Source: Robiginitalea aestuariiviva (GTDB taxonomy: Bacteria > Bacteroidota > Bacteroidia > Flavobacteriales > Flavobacteriaceae). Taken from it: a stretch of DNA of 64,000 nucleotides. Under the pieces are notes generated by a model. The model ran no database searches and had not been told where the DNA came from. It worked only from the letters and a program-made list of their open reading frames with translations. Where the stretch lies: contig NZ_JARPUQ010000002.1 in the NCBI RefSeq assembly GCF_029537735.1, positions 860,240-924,239 on the forward strand. The letters are read 5' to 3'. Positions 1 through 7,670 of this stretch are shown piece after piece (positions within the stretch are counted from its first letter, which is position 1; each line of letters opens with the position of its first letter). The translations under genes and the position numbers were made by a program.

Positions 1-655
1 TACGCAGGTCCCGGTCCGTAATAATACCTACGGGCAGGCCCGCTTCCAAAACCAAAACGGATCCCACCTTTTTCACAGTCATGCGGGCGGCCACGTCCTT
101 CACAGGGGTATCCGGGGTACAGGTCACCAGTTTTTTGGGGGCTTTCAGGGGCAGCAGGGCAGGGGGGCTTCCCGGGATGGCCGCTTCCGAACCAAAGCCG
201 GTACCCACCAGGGTGCCGCTGTGCTGGCGGGCATAGGGGTTGCGGGTATTGGAGGCGAAGCTTTCGATCAGGAAATTACCCACTTCCTCGTAGGTGGTCA
301 CCAGGGGGCGGAATTGGGCAATGGGTATGGCATACAGGATGCTTTCCTCCTGGGTGCGTGCCTCCAGTTTGTAGCTTTCCCCGGCCATAAGCGGGCGCAA
401 CCCAAAGATGTCGCCCTCGTCGCAAATATCCATGATTTCCCCGCTGCTGCTGCGTCGCAACTCCACGGCCCCCCGGTGCACCACATAAAAGAAGGCATGG
501 GCGGGGTCTTCTTCCCGGAAGATGTACCGGTGTTTTTCCCGATACAGGATGTCCACCCCACCGGCCAGGGCCAGCAGGTCTTTTTCGGTGAGTTCGCTAA
601 AGGGGGGGTAACGCCCCAGAAAATCGGCGACCCGTTCGGCAATGCGGTTATTCAT
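1..655 (-). CDS. cNMP-binding/CBS domain protein (DUF294-type), partial
   Basis: The reading frame starts at the ATG at 655 (MNNRIAERVADFLGRYPPF) and runs off the left window edge, so only about 218 N-terminal residues are visible. Residues about 20-125 form a cyclic-nucleotide-binding beta-barrel (HRGAVELRR, then DICDEGDIFGLRPLMAG, the typical Gly-rich turns). Residues about 175-218 begin a CBS domain (TPVKDVAARM, then VGIITDRDLR). In the known family this order is followed by a second CBS and a DUF294 nucleotidyltransferase domain, and the gene is often paired with a DnaQ-type exonuclease; both would lie outside this window. It is a cytoplasmic, possibly nucleotide-sensing signalling protein; the ligand cannot be told. 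Confidence 0.85.
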   Translation of the reverse strand, partial: MNNRIAERVADFLGRYPPFSELTEKDLLALAGGVDILYREKHRYIFREEDPAHAFFYVVHRGAVELRRSSSGEIMDICDEGDIFGLRPLMAGESYKLEARTQEESILYAIPIAQFRPLVTTYEEVGNFLIESFASNTRNPYARQHSGTLVGTGFGSEAAIPGSPPALLPLKAPKKLVTCTPDTPVKDVAARMTVKKVGSVLVLEAGLPVGIITDRDLR

Positions 656-779
656 GGGTGCGGTTTTACGTAAAATTACGATATCTTGTGGGGATGTAGC
701 CGGAAATGAACCGGAGCCTTTCTCATGTTGCGGTAAGGTTCAAAATGATCTTATCAGAAACATATTAATATCCTATGCC

Positions 780-1544
780 ATGCAAACCGATTTCAAGAAT
801 AAAGTAGCCCTGGTTACCGGGGCCACCAGCGGGATGGGCAAGGCGGTGGCCGAGGCCTTTGCCCGGGCCGGGGCCGCCGTAGTCTTCGCAGGCCGGAATG
901 CGGAGCGGGGCGGGGCCTTGCAAAACGCCCTGCAGGCCGAAGGGGCAAAGGTTTGTTTCGTGCCCGGCGACTTGAGCCAGATGGCCAATAACCAGCACCT
1001 GGTGGATGAAGCCGTTGCCCGCTTCGGGAAGATAGACCTCGTTTCCTGCAATGCCGGTATCCTGGGGCTGGGTTCGGTTACCGAGGTTTCCGAGGCGGTC
1101 TGGGAGCAGACCCTGGCCACCAACCTGAGCGCGGTATTTTACCTGGCCAAGGCCGCTATCCCGGAATTGCAGAAACAACCCGGGGCCAGCTTTACCATAA
1201 ATGCCTCTATTGCAGCTTTCAAGAGTTTCCCGAACCACCCGGCTTATTGTGCCTCTAAGGCCGGGGTTGTGGCCCTGATGAAGCAGATGTCCCTGGATTA
1301 CGGGCCGGCCATTCGTGTAAATGCGGTCTGCCCCGGCCCGGTAGACACCCCGCTGTTATGGGATTCGGCCCGGGCCTTCCCGGACCCTGAAAAGGCCGTG
1401 GAGGCAGCTGCCAAAGCCACCTCCCTTAAACGCCTGGGCACCCCTGAGGACGTGGCCAACCTTACCCTCTTCCTGGCCTCGGACGCCGCTGCCTGGATGA
1501 CCGGTTCGGCGGTTACCATTGATGGGGGCATTTTAAATCGATAG
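780..1544 (+). CDS. SDR family NAD(P)-dependent oxidoreductase
   Basis: This is a 254-residue classical short-chain dehydrogenase. The Rossmann glycine motif TGATSGMG is near residue 14, NAG is in the middle (SCNAGILG), the catalytic Ser is in the NASIAAF segment and YCASK supplies the Tyr and Lys. The C-terminal GSAVTIDGG is the usual family ending. The frame stays open upstream to 642, but the ATG at 780 is chosen because the protein then begins MQTDFKNKVALVTG, as family members do. The substrate cannot be read from sequence. It stands alone, divergent from the cNMP/CBS gene, and is followed by a rho-independent terminator. Confidence 0.9.
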   Translation: MQTDFKNKVALVTGATSGMGKAVAEAFARAGAAVVFAGRNAERGGALQNALQAEGAKVCFVPGDLSQMANNQHLVDEAVARFGKIDLVSCNAGILGLGSVTEVSEAVWEQTLATNLSAVFYLAKAAIPELQKQPGASFTINASIAAFKSFPNHPAYCASKAGVVALMKQMSLDYGPAIRVNAVCPGPVDTPLLWDSARAFPDPEKAVEAAAKATSLKRLGTPEDVANLTLFLASDAAAWMTGSAVTIDGGILNR

Positions 1545-1554
1545 CGCACATAAA

Positions 1555-1582
1555 AAAACCGCTCCTTATGGAACGGTTTTTT
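1555..1582 (+). terminator. Rho-independent terminator after the SDR gene
   Basis: AACCG-C-TCC / TTAT / GGA-A-CGGTT is a stem with one C/A mismatch, followed by TTTTTT and preceded by an A-run, so it can work in both directions. It lies between the SDR stop and the 3' end of the convergent tRNA-Met gene. Confidence 0.8.
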
Positions 1583-1585
1583 CTG

Positions 1586-1659
1586 TAGCGAGAGGGGGAC
1601 TTGAACCCCCGACCTCAGGGTTATGAATCCTGCGCTCTAACCACCTGAGCTACCTCGCC
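1586..1659 (-). tRNA. tRNA-Met (CAT), elongator type
   Basis: On the minus strand a 74-nt cloverleaf can be folded: acceptor GGCGAGG with TCTCGCT (G-U at the ends), D-arm GCTC/GAGC, anticodon loop TTCATAA with anticodon CAT, T-arm GGGGG-TTCAAGT-CCCCC and discriminator A. CCA is not encoded. It lacks initiator features: the first pair is G-U rather than unpaired, and there is no run of three G-C pairs in the anticodon stem. An Ile2 (lysidine) tRNA with CAT is the alternative. A consensus promoter lies just upstream. Confidence 0.9.
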
Positions 1660-1679
1660 TGGTGTACTAAAAGCGGCTG

Positions 1680-1710
1680 CAAATATAATTTTTAATTCCG
1701 GCTTGGTCAA
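1680..1710 (-). promoter_or_regulatory. Promoter of tRNA-Met
   Basis: On the minus strand, TTG (1710-1708), 20 nt, then TATATTTG (1687-1680). This is the Bacteroidota primary sigma factor pattern (-33 TTG/TTTG, -7 TAnnTTTG), about 20 nt before the mature 5' end of the tRNA. Confidence 0.8.
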
Positions 1711-1800
1711 CAGTTGCGGGCATAAAAGTTTTAGGGGAATTATTTTTTTTCCCTCTATAAAATGATATATTGCCCCGAACGCAAATCCGTCTGGCTTCCT

Positions 1801-2184
1801 ATGGAGGATAAGGTAAAATTCGAGCTCGAATTCGTCATTCAATCTTCACCCCAACTGTTGTATCAGTACCTCTCCACCCCCTCCGGGCTGTCGGAGTGGT
1901 TTGCAGACAACGTAAATTCCCGGGGAGAGCGTTTTATGTTTATCTGGGACGGGAGCGAAGAAGTGGCGGTGCTGCTCAAGCGCAAATCCGACGAGTTTGT
2001 GCGTTTTGCATGGGAATACAACGAGGACGACAGCTACTTTGAAATGCGGATTATCGTAGATGAGATTACCAGCGACGTGTCCTTGTTCATTACCGATTTT
2101 GCAGAGGAAGACGAACTGGACGAGGCCAAAATGCTCTGGGAAAACCAGGTTTCGGACCTGAAGCAGATTCTGGGCTCTACCTAA
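1801..2184 (+). CDS. START-like (SRPBCC/AHSA1-type) domain protein
   Basis: This 127-residue protein is made almost wholly of one START-like/AHSA1 helix-grip fold. It opens with MEDKVKFELEFVIQSSP and continues with LYQYLSTPSGLSEWFAD, the usual first helix followed by a Trp-Phe pair, and ends in a long amphipathic helix. The length equals that of the conserved Bacteroidota START-like family. The frame stays open upstream to 1762, but the ATG at 1801 gives the family start. It is probably cytoplasmic and binds a hydrophobic ligand; the ligand is unknown. The next gene follows 42 bp downstream with a promoter-like box between them. Confidence 0.85.
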   Translation: MEDKVKFELEFVIQSSPQLLYQYLSTPSGLSEWFADNVNSRGERFMFIWDGSEEVAVLLKRKSDEFVRFAWEYNEDDSYFEMRIIVDEITSDVSLFITDFAEEDELDEAKMLWENQVSDLKQILGST

Positions 2185-2198
2185 AGACCGGGGAGTCG

Positions 2199-2206
2199 TA
2201 TCTTTG
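2199..2206 (+). promoter_or_regulatory. -7 element (TATCTTTG) of the class IV aminotransferase-like gene
   Basis: TATCTTTG fits TAnnTTTG exactly and lies 20 bp before the ATG at 2227. No clear -33 TTG is seen at the expected distance, so the promoter may be weak or activator-dependent. Confidence 0.5.
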
Positions 2207-2226
2207 CACTCCCAATACCGGTATCC

Positions 2227-3051
2227 ATGGTCAATTTCAATGGGGACCTGCTCCCCGATACAGCTCATTTTTTAAATCACGAGAACCGGGCCCTCCGCTT
2301 TGGGGACGCCCTTACCGAAACGGTGCGCTATACCGGGCAATCCCTGTTGTTCTGGGAGGCGCATTATTTCCAGATGATGGCAGCCCTGCGGCAGCTCCGT
2401 ATGGATATTCCCATGGCCTTTACCATGGAATACCTGGAAGAAGAAATTCGTAAAACCCTGAAGGCGAATGCCCTGGAGGCTGTGCCTGCCCGGGTAGACC
2501 TGATGGGGATTCGCAGCAATGCCGGGGGGGTAGACCTGCTTATCCAGGTGCAACGTCTGGAAACGGCCGGGTTTGTTACCACTTCCCAGGCGGTGCGGGC
2601 AGACCTGTACAAGGATTACCTGCTGCCGGCCGGCGGGCTTTCCACCCTGCCGCATAACAACCGTTTGCTGGAAGTGTTGGCGGGGATATATACCCAGGAA
2701 AATGGCTGGGATACCTGCCTGTTGCTTAACGACAGGAAGGAAGTGGTACGCAGCCTGGAAGGCCCGCTCTTCCTCCGGGTGGGCGACCAGATTCGCACCC
2801 CGGGGTTGGCCGGGGGCAGCCCGGATACCGTGTTGCGCAGGCAATTGCTGGAATGGGGGAAAACCGATACACATTACCAATGGGAAGAGGCCCCCATATC
2901 TCCATTTGACCTGCAGAAGGCAGACGAATTGTTTTCGATCCACCCCGTGCTGGGCCTATGCAGCATTACCGATTACCGCAAGGCACACTTCAATACAAAG
3001 GCGGCAACCCACGCCACCACCGTACTCAATGAAAAAGCCGGGGTTAATTAA
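2227..3051 (+). CDS. Aminotransferase class IV homologue lacking the PLP lysine
   Basis: At 274 residues, the protein follows the class IV (BCAT/ADCL-type) fold throughout: ENRALRFGDALTETVRY near residue 19, FWEAHYFQM near 42, and ISPFDLQKADELF near the end. The catalytic positions are not kept. Where active homologues have the Schiff-base Lys (K-T/H-x-N-R/K), this protein has LPHNNRLLEV with Pro142. The Glu and Asn of the usual E-x4-N-L-F segment are Arg175 and Pro180 (VVRSLEGPLF). It therefore probably has no PLP transaminase or lyase activity. It converges on YqgE/AlgH with a 4-bp overlap of the ends. It may be a non-catalytic paralogue or act in another way. Confidence 0.8.
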   Translation: MVNFNGDLLPDTAHFLNHENRALRFGDALTETVRYTGQSLLFWEAHYFQMMAALRQLRMDIPMAFTMEYLEEEIRKTLKANALEAVPARVDLMGIRSNAGGVDLLIQVQRLETAGFVTTSQAVRADLYKDYLLPAGGLSTLPHNNRLLEVLAGIYTQENGWDTCLLLNDRKEVVRSLEGPLFLRVGDQIRTPGLAGGSPDTVLRRQLLEWGKTDTHYQWEEAPISPFDLQKADELFSIHPVLGLCSITDYRKAHFNTKAATHATTVLNEKAGVN

Positions 3052-3608
3052 TTGAGGCTTGGATTTTCCGGGGCGTTGGACCAGAGCAGGTAATCCCCGC
3101 CCAACTCCATCATTTTTTCGCGCCAGAAGGCCTGGGTAGATTTTCGGATAATATCGCTTTCGTAGTCGTTGGAGACTACAATCCAGGATTTGGACACAAG
3201 TTCCTGGTCCAGTTGCAGGGAAGCCCAGCCGGAGTAGCCGAGGAAAAAGCGGATATCGTGCTGGGAAATTTTGTGCTGGTTGATCAGGGAAACGGTGATT
3301 TCAAAATCGCCCCCCCAGTAAATGCCGTCGGAGATTTCCACGCTGTTGGTGATCAGGTGGGGCACCTTATGAATAAAGTACAGGTTATCCTGCTCCACAG
3401 GCCCGCCGTTGAAAACGGGGAACGGTACCTGTATCTCCTCTACCAGGTCGGTCATACTGTAATTCAGAGGCTTATTCAGGATAAAGCCGACGGACCCCTC
3501 CTGATTATGCTCCGCCAGCAGGACTACCGAACGGTTGAACGATACGTCGCCTGTGAGCGTGGGTTCTGCGATGAGCAGGTTGCCCTTCTGGGGTTTCCCT
3601 CCTAGCAT
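3048..3608 (-). CDS. YqgE/AlgH family protein (DUF179)
   Basis: This 186-residue protein matches the YqgE/AlgH family. It opens with GKPQKGNLLIAEPTLTGD, then FNRSVVLLAEHNQEGSVGFILNKPL, the family signature, followed by FNGGPVEQDNLYFIHK and FFLGYSGWASLQLDQEL. The family is widespread, has a known fold and no firmly established biochemical role (a transcriptional role in alginate production was proposed in Pseudomonas). It has its own promoter just behind the HU terminator and ends convergently with the aminotransferase-like gene. Confidence 0.93.
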   Translation of the reverse strand: MLGGKPQKGNLLIAEPTLTGDVSFNRSVVLLAEHNQEGSVGFILNKPLNYSMTDLVEEIQVPFPVFNGGPVEQDNLYFIHKVPHLITNSVEISDGIYWGGDFEITVSLINQHKISQHDIRFFLGYSGWASLQLDQELVSKSWIVVSNDYESDIIRKSTQAFWREKMMELGGDYLLWSNAPENPSLN

Positions 3609-3627
3609 AAAAAGTAGCTTACCTTTT

Positions 3628-3659
3628 TAAATATAGAAACTATCCCGAAATAATCAAAA
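3628..3659 (-). promoter_or_regulatory. Promoter of yqgE/algH
   Basis: On the minus strand, TTTTG (3659-3655), 19 nt, then TATATTTA (3635-3628). One base differs from TAnnTTTG. It ends about 20 bp before the ATG at 3608. Confidence 0.65.
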
Positions 3660-3665
3660 GTTGGC

Positions 3666-3702
3666 AGAAAAAAGGCGGCCCCGCAATGTTGCAGGGCCGC
3701 CC
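3666..3702 (-). terminator. Rho-independent terminator of the HU gene
   Basis: On the minus strand, GGCGGCCCTGC / AACATT / GCGGGGCCGCC (one mismatch) is followed by TTTTTT. It lies 25 bp after the HU stop codon. Confidence 0.9.
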
Positions 3703-3726
3703 GAAGTATCTTACCGTCTTGGTGAA

Positions 3727-3999
3727 TTAGTTCACGGCATCGCTCAGTTCGGAGCCTGCTTTGAACTTCACTACGTTTTTAGCCGGGATTTTGATGGTCT
3801 TACCGGTAGAAGGGTTGCGGCCTTCACGGGCATTTCTCTTGGATACAGACCAGGAGCCGAAACCAACAAGGGATACGCGGTTTCCTTTTTTCAGAGAGCC
3901 TTCAACATTGCCGAGGAAAGACTCGAGAGCTTTTTTAGCAGCGGCTTTAGTGATACCGGCATCTGCGGCCATGGCATCGATCAATTCTGTTTTGTTCAT
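3727..3999 (-). CDS. HU family DNA-binding protein
   Basis: At 90 residues this is the usual HU length. It starts MNKTELIDAMAADAG and has the helical dimer core, then RVSLVGFGSWSVSKR, the arm sequence REGRNPSTGKTIKIPAK (with the RNP tip) and the closing VVKFKAGSELSDAVN. It is a nucleoid protein that bends DNA as a dimer. The gene has its own consensus promoter, a strong terminator and two phased direct repeats just upstream of the promoter, so it is probably transcribed alone at a high level. Confidence 0.97.
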   Translation of the reverse strand: MNKTELIDAMAADAGITKAAAKKALESFLGNVEGSLKKGNRVSLVGFGSWSVSKRNAREGRNPSTGKTIKIPAKNVVKFKAGSELSDAVN

Positions 4000-4044
4000 A
4001 ATTCTGTAACGTTAATTGGTGTTATACATATTGCAAAGCGAAAA

Positions 4045-4074
4045 CAAATTTATACGGATTTGCCGCCGACGCAA
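4045..4074 (-). promoter_or_regulatory. Promoter of the HU gene
   Basis: On the minus strand, TTG (4074-4072), 19 nt, then TAAATTTG (4052-4045), a full match to the Bacteroidota -33/-7 pattern. The leader would be about 40 nt. Confidence 0.8.
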
Positions 4075-4076
4075 GT

Positions 4077-4097
4077 AAAACCGGGGGAAATCCCCGT
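4077..4097 (-). terminator. Hairpin terminator after fmt
   Basis: CGGGG / ATTTC / CCCCG followed on the minus strand by TTTT; on the plus strand it is also followed by a T-run, so it can act in both directions. It lies between the fmt stop codon and the HU promoter. Confidence 0.55.
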
Positions 4098-4098
4098 T

Positions 4099-4129
4099 TT
4101 TGTTGATAACTTCGGGCCTTTGTTGATAA
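4099..4129. repeat. Two 11-bp direct repeats (TTTGTTGATAA) spaced 20 bp
   Basis: TTTGTTGATAA occurs at 4099-4109 and again at 4119-4129. The 20-bp period places both on the same face of the helix. On the minus strand each contains TTATCAACA, one base from the DnaA box TTATCCACA. They sit about 25-55 bp upstream of the HU -33 box, so they could be a regulator site for HU. Confidence 0.6.
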
Positions 4130-4177
4130 ACTGGGATGGAAGCGGCCTTTCGCTCGTATCCCTTATGCCACGGGGCC

Positions 4178-5125
4178 TCAGCGAAATTCGGCCCGATTTG
4201 AGATTTCCAGCCCGTTTAACAGGTCTGAAACGGGCATGCGTTTCTTTCCTTCCAGCTGCAATTCTTCCATTTCCAGTATGCCGTTTGCGGTATGGGCCAG
4301 TAGTTTACCCTCCCGGACCTCCAATCGGCCCGGGGGCAGGGTGGCAGTGCCCGGAATGGGATGTGCCCGGAAGACTTTGGCTTGCTGGGCAGGGCCGTCG
4401 TTGTGGAATTCCGTCCAGGCCCCGGGGTACGGGCTTAGCCCCCGGATCAGGTTGTGGATGGTGTCGGCAGGTGCATCCCAGGCAATCCGGCAATTCTCCC
4501 GGAAGAGTTTAGGGGCCTTGCGCAATGCCCCGGCTTCCGGTTGCGGCTGCGGCTGTACGGTTCCATCGGCCAGGCGGTCCGTGGTTTCTACTACCAGCCC
4601 GGCCCCCAGGGCCATCAGGCGGTCGTGCAGGGCACCGGCATCTTCCGCCGGCCCGATGGGGGTAGTCCGTTGCAGCAGGATCTGCCCGGTATCGATCTGG
4701 TGGTCGATCATAAAGGTAGTCACCCCGGTTTCAGTTTCCCCGTTGATCAGCGCCCAGTTGATGGGGGCTGCACCCCGGTATTGGGGCAGGAGGGAGGCGT
4801 GGAGGTTAAAAGTCCCCAGGGCGGGCATGGCCCATACAGCCTCCGGCAGCATGCGGAAGGCCACTACTACCTGCAGGTCGGCCTGCAGGCCTTGCAGCGC
4901 CTCCAGAAACTCGGGGGCTTTTAATTTCTCGGGTTGGAGTACCGGCAATCCGGCCTCTAGGGCATATTCCTTCACGGCAGAAGGCCGGAGTTTCCGGCCG
5001 CGGCCGGCTGGCCGGTCCGGGGCAGTAACTACGCCCACCACGGTGTGGGCGGAATGCACCAGGGCGTCCAGGGAGGCCACGGCAAAATCCGGGGTGCCCA
5101 TAAATACAATGCGAAGACTTTTCAT
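4178..5125 (-). CDS. fmt: Methionyl-tRNA formyltransferase
   Basis: At 315 residues it has the normal Fmt length. It starts MKSLRIVFMGTPDFAVASL. The formyltransferase catalytic set is present: FNLHASLLPQYRGAAPINWALI (Asn and His) and MIDHQIDTGQILLQ (Asp). The C-terminal OB-like domain follows (ENCRIAWDAPADTIHNLIRGLSPYPGAW). It formylates initiator Met-tRNA in the cytoplasm. Its ATG overlaps the recQ stop by 4 bp, so it is translationally coupled in a recQ-fmt operon. Confidence 0.97.
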   Translation of the reverse strand: MKSLRIVFMGTPDFAVASLDALVHSAHTVVGVVTAPDRPAGRGRKLRPSAVKEYALEAGLPVLQPEKLKAPEFLEALQGLQADLQVVVAFRMLPEAVWAMPALGTFNLHASLLPQYRGAAPINWALINGETETGVTTFMIDHQIDTGQILLQRTTPIGPAEDAGALHDRLMALGAGLVVETTDRLADGTVQPQPQPEAGALRKAPKLFRENCRIAWDAPADTIHNLIRGLSPYPGAWTEFHNDGPAQQAKVFRAHPIPGTATLPPGRLEVREGKLLAHTANGILEMEELQLEGKKRMPVSDLLNGLEISNRAEFR

Positions 5126-7023
5126 GGTTTGGTAAGCTTATATTCGTTAGCGGGCCCCAGGGCAATACGACCCTCTTCCAGCAGCAGCCGGAGAAGTTCC
5201 AGGAGTTGGGTTTCCGGAAAGGACCCCAGCGCCTGTATCTCCCTGGAGGTCTTAGGGCCTTCACCCAACAGCTGCAATATGCCCTTGCGCAGCCCTTCGG
5301 ATTCCGCGGGGCCTTCTTCCAGGGGCAGGCAGAGGTCGCAGTTCCCGCAGGGACCCTGCGTCGTTTCTCCAAAATATTCCAGCAGGCTGGAACGCCGGCA
5401 TCCCTTTTTCAGGGCGGCATAGGCCAGCATGTGTTCCACCTTCTTTATTTTTACCTCCTGCCTTCTGCTGTAGGCCCCGGCAAAAGCGTGTATGCTTCGG
5501 GCATCTTCCCTGGGCTGCAGGAATTGGAGTTGCAGGTCCCCTTCCCGCACCTCCAGCAGGACCAGGCCTTCCTTTTCCATTAGCCGGAGCCCTTCCAGGA
5601 TACGGACTTCGGGTTGCTGAAGTTTTTTGGCCAGCAGCCCCAGGCGGATTTCCGTAGGGTATTCAAACACCCCGCCATAGGTGCGCAAGACGGTTTGTAC
5701 CAGCCCCTGCCAGGCGGGCACCCGTTCCAGGTATTCCCATAAGGCGGCTTTGCTGCAATCCATCTGCAGGCTAACCTGGGTCCGGGCGAGGGGCCTCAGG
5801 GATATCAAGCCCTGCCGGTCCAGGACTTCCAGGGCCTGGAAGGTGCCTTTGGAAGGCAGCTTGTACTGGCCGCAAAAGGCCTCGAAGGGAAAGGAAAATA
5901 CGGTTTCCGGCAGTTCGCCATAGGCCACCTGGAAGTAATTGCACAAATGCCGGTAAACGGCCACCAGGTCCTTGATTTCGGGCAGGCTTCCCAAATAGAA
6001 TTCCCGCGTCCTTGCTGCATCCGAGGGCCCGATGAGCAAAAGGGCGCGGGCGGGAGCCCCATCGCGCCCCGCCCGCCCGGCTTCCTGGTAGTAATGCTCA
6101 AGGGTTTCCGGGGTTTCGTAGTGCACCACGGTCCGTACATCGGCCTTGTCTATGCCCATGCCAAAGGCATTGGTGGCCACCACGATGGGGAAGGTATTGT
6201 TTTGCCAGCCGGCAAGCACTTCTTTCTTCTCGGCTTCCTGCATGCCCCCGTGAAAATAACGGGCTTTAAGTCCTTGCTGGTTCAGGTAGGCTGCCAGGGA
6301 GGTACTCGCCCGGCGGGTCTGTACATATACTATAGCGCTGCCTGCCGATTCCCGGAGGGCGGCCTGCAGGCGGTAGCGCTTGTCCTGGGTATGGATTACG
6401 CGAAATTGCAGGTTGGGCCGGGCTACGGAATCCCGGAAAACGGGGGCCGCCTCCAGGTGCAGGACCTGCCGGATGTCCGTGAGCACTTCCGGCGGGGCCG
6501 TAGCGGTAAAGGCGGCCAGGGGCACTTCTGGAAAGCGTTCCCGCAGGCGTGCACATTCCAGGTAGGCGGGGCGGAAATCAAAACCCCATTGGGAAATGCA
6601 ATGGGCTTCGTCTACCGCAATCAGGCTTAAAGCAATGCCTTCCAGTCGCTTCAGTACCGTGTCCTGCCGCAGCCGCTCCGGGGAAAGGTAAAGGAAATCG
6701 TACCCCCCGAAGGCGGCATTATCCAGTCGCTGTATCAATTGCTCCTCCGGGAGCCTGCCAAAAAGCCCCATGGCGCGTATGCCCCTGCCTTTAAGGTCCG
6801 TAATCTGGTCCTCCATCAGGGCAATCAGGGGGGAAATGACCAGACACAACCCCTCCCGGACCAGCCCCGGCACCTGGTAGCATAGGGATTTGCCGCCGCC
6901 GGTGGGCAGCAGGGCCACGGCGTCGGACCCGGACACCAGGGCGCGGATAATCTCCGCCTGCTGGCCCCGGAAGCCTTTGTAGCCCCAATATTTTTGTAAG
7001 ATTTCCTGTGCCGTCTCAGCCAT
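5122..7023 (-). CDS. recQ: ATP-dependent DNA helicase RecQ
   Basis: This 633-residue superfamily 2 helicase has motif I LLPTGGGKSLCYQVP near residue 38, motif II DEAH (LIAVDEAHCISQWG), motif III AFTATA, motif V VVATNAFGMGIDKADVRTV and motif VI YYQEAGRAGRDG. The RecQ zinc cysteines follow (CRRSS, then CGNCDLC), then a winged-helix region. No HRDC domain is visible after that; the tail is a short winged-helix-like segment ending EYKLTKP. It unwinds DNA in recombination and repair. It overlaps the upstream ATPase gene by 8 bp and fmt by 4 bp, so all three probably share one transcript. Confidence 0.95.
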   Translation of the reverse strand: MAETAQEILQKYWGYKGFRGQQAEIIRALVSGSDAVALLPTGGGKSLCYQVPGLVREGLCLVISPLIALMEDQITDLKGRGIRAMGLFGRLPEEQLIQRLDNAAFGGYDFLYLSPERLRQDTVLKRLEGIALSLIAVDEAHCISQWGFDFRPAYLECARLRERFPEVPLAAFTATAPPEVLTDIRQVLHLEAAPVFRDSVARPNLQFRVIHTQDKRYRLQAALRESAGSAIVYVQTRRASTSLAAYLNQQGLKARYFHGGMQEAEKKEVLAGWQNNTFPIVVATNAFGMGIDKADVRTVVHYETPETLEHYYQEAGRAGRDGAPARALLLIGPSDAARTREFYLGSLPEIKDLVAVYRHLCNYFQVAYGELPETVFSFPFEAFCGQYKLPSKGTFQALEVLDRQGLISLRPLARTQVSLQMDCSKAALWEYLERVPAWQGLVQTVLRTYGGVFEYPTEIRLGLLAKKLQQPEVRILEGLRLMEKEGLVLLEVREGDLQLQFLQPREDARSIHAFAGAYSRRQEVKIKKVEHMLAYAALKKGCRRSSLLEYFGETTQGPCGNCDLCLPLEEGPAESEGLRKGILQLLGEGPKTSREIQALGSFPETQLLELLRLLLEEGRIALGPANEYKLTKP

Positions 7024-7579
7024 TGGTTTCCCCGATTAATTCCAGGAGGTGGTCCACCCGTTTTTCGATGGAGGCAAAGCCCAGTTCCTGTACCTGGTAG
7101 CCGCAGCGCGCATAGCTTTCCAGCAGGCACTGGTGGATTTCCACGGCCTCTTCAAACCGCTCCAGGCGTTCCCCATCCTGCCGGTAGATTTCCCTCCAGG
7201 GTGGGAGGACCACCGCCATATGGTACCGATATTGCCTGCAGGGTTCCAGGAACTCCCCGTCGTATTCCTGCCCGAAGTAATCCATATAGGCGATCACATC
7301 CGGCAGGCCCCGGTCGTAAAATACCACAGGGTCCTGCAACTGGGTGGCATGGTGGAATTGTGCCAGTCGCCCGTGGAGGATTTCCCGGTTGAAGGCCATA
7401 GGGTCTTTGGCAAAGAGCAGGGGGTTGGTTTTCGGGGCCGTGCTGGCTTCCCCCTTGGCCTTTTGGGTCATCTCTCGGATAATCTCGTGGAAGCAGGTGT
7501 GGCCCCTGCGTTCCAGCTCGCGGACCAGCACGGTTTTCCCGGTGCCTGGCCCGCCGGTAATCACGATGCGTTTGGTCAT
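7016..7579 (-). CDS. AAA-type NTPase (AAA_28 family)
   Basis: With the ATG at 7579 it is a 187-residue P-loop protein starting MTKRIVITGGPGTGKTVLVRELE (Walker A GGPGTGKT). VVFYDRGLPDVIAYMDYFG contains the DRG motif typical of this kinase-like family. An in-frame codon at 7612 is also possible but would place 11 unconserved residues before the first strand. Family members are of unknown role and resemble nucleoside/ADP-ribosyl-type kinases. It is the first gene of the operon with recQ and fmt. Confidence 0.85.
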   Translation of the reverse strand: MTKRIVITGGPGTGKTVLVRELERRGHTCFHEIIREMTQKAKGEASTAPKTNPLLFAKDPMAFNREILHGRLAQFHHATQLQDPVVFYDRGLPDVIAYMDYFGQEYDGEFLEPCRQYRYHMAVVLPPWREIYRQDGERLERFEEAVEIHQCLLESYARCGYQVQELGFASIEKRVDHLLELIGETNG

Positions 7580-7648
7580 CTGGACAGCCGGGTTTTCGGG
7601 GTAAAAATACACATTCCCCCCGGGAGGCTAAAATGCAGAGTAAACTGT

Positions 7649-7656
7649 TATCTTTG
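7649..7656 (+). promoter_or_regulatory. -7 element (TATCTTTG) of the DUF493 gene
   Basis: TATCTTTG lies 14 bp before the ATG at 7671, so the leader would be very short. No TTG is seen at the -33 position. The divergent ATPase gene starts 70 bp to the left. Confidence 0.5.
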
Positions 7657-7670
7657 TAAAAAGTATCGGA

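Noticed and set aside
642-779. N-terminal extension of the SDR gene
   Set aside because: The 46 extra residues have no SDR likeness and overlap the start of the divergent cNMP/CBS gene; the ATG at 780 gives the family start.
4099-4129. Replication origin suggested by two near-DnaA boxes
   Set aside because: Only two imperfect boxes, no dnaA or dnaN nearby and no AT-rich unwinding region; better read as an HU regulator site.
4236-5135. Long open frame opposite fmt (about 300 residues)
   Set aside because: It is fully antisense to a clear fmt gene, has odd Ser/Arg-rich composition and no family features; such frames are common in GC-rich genes.
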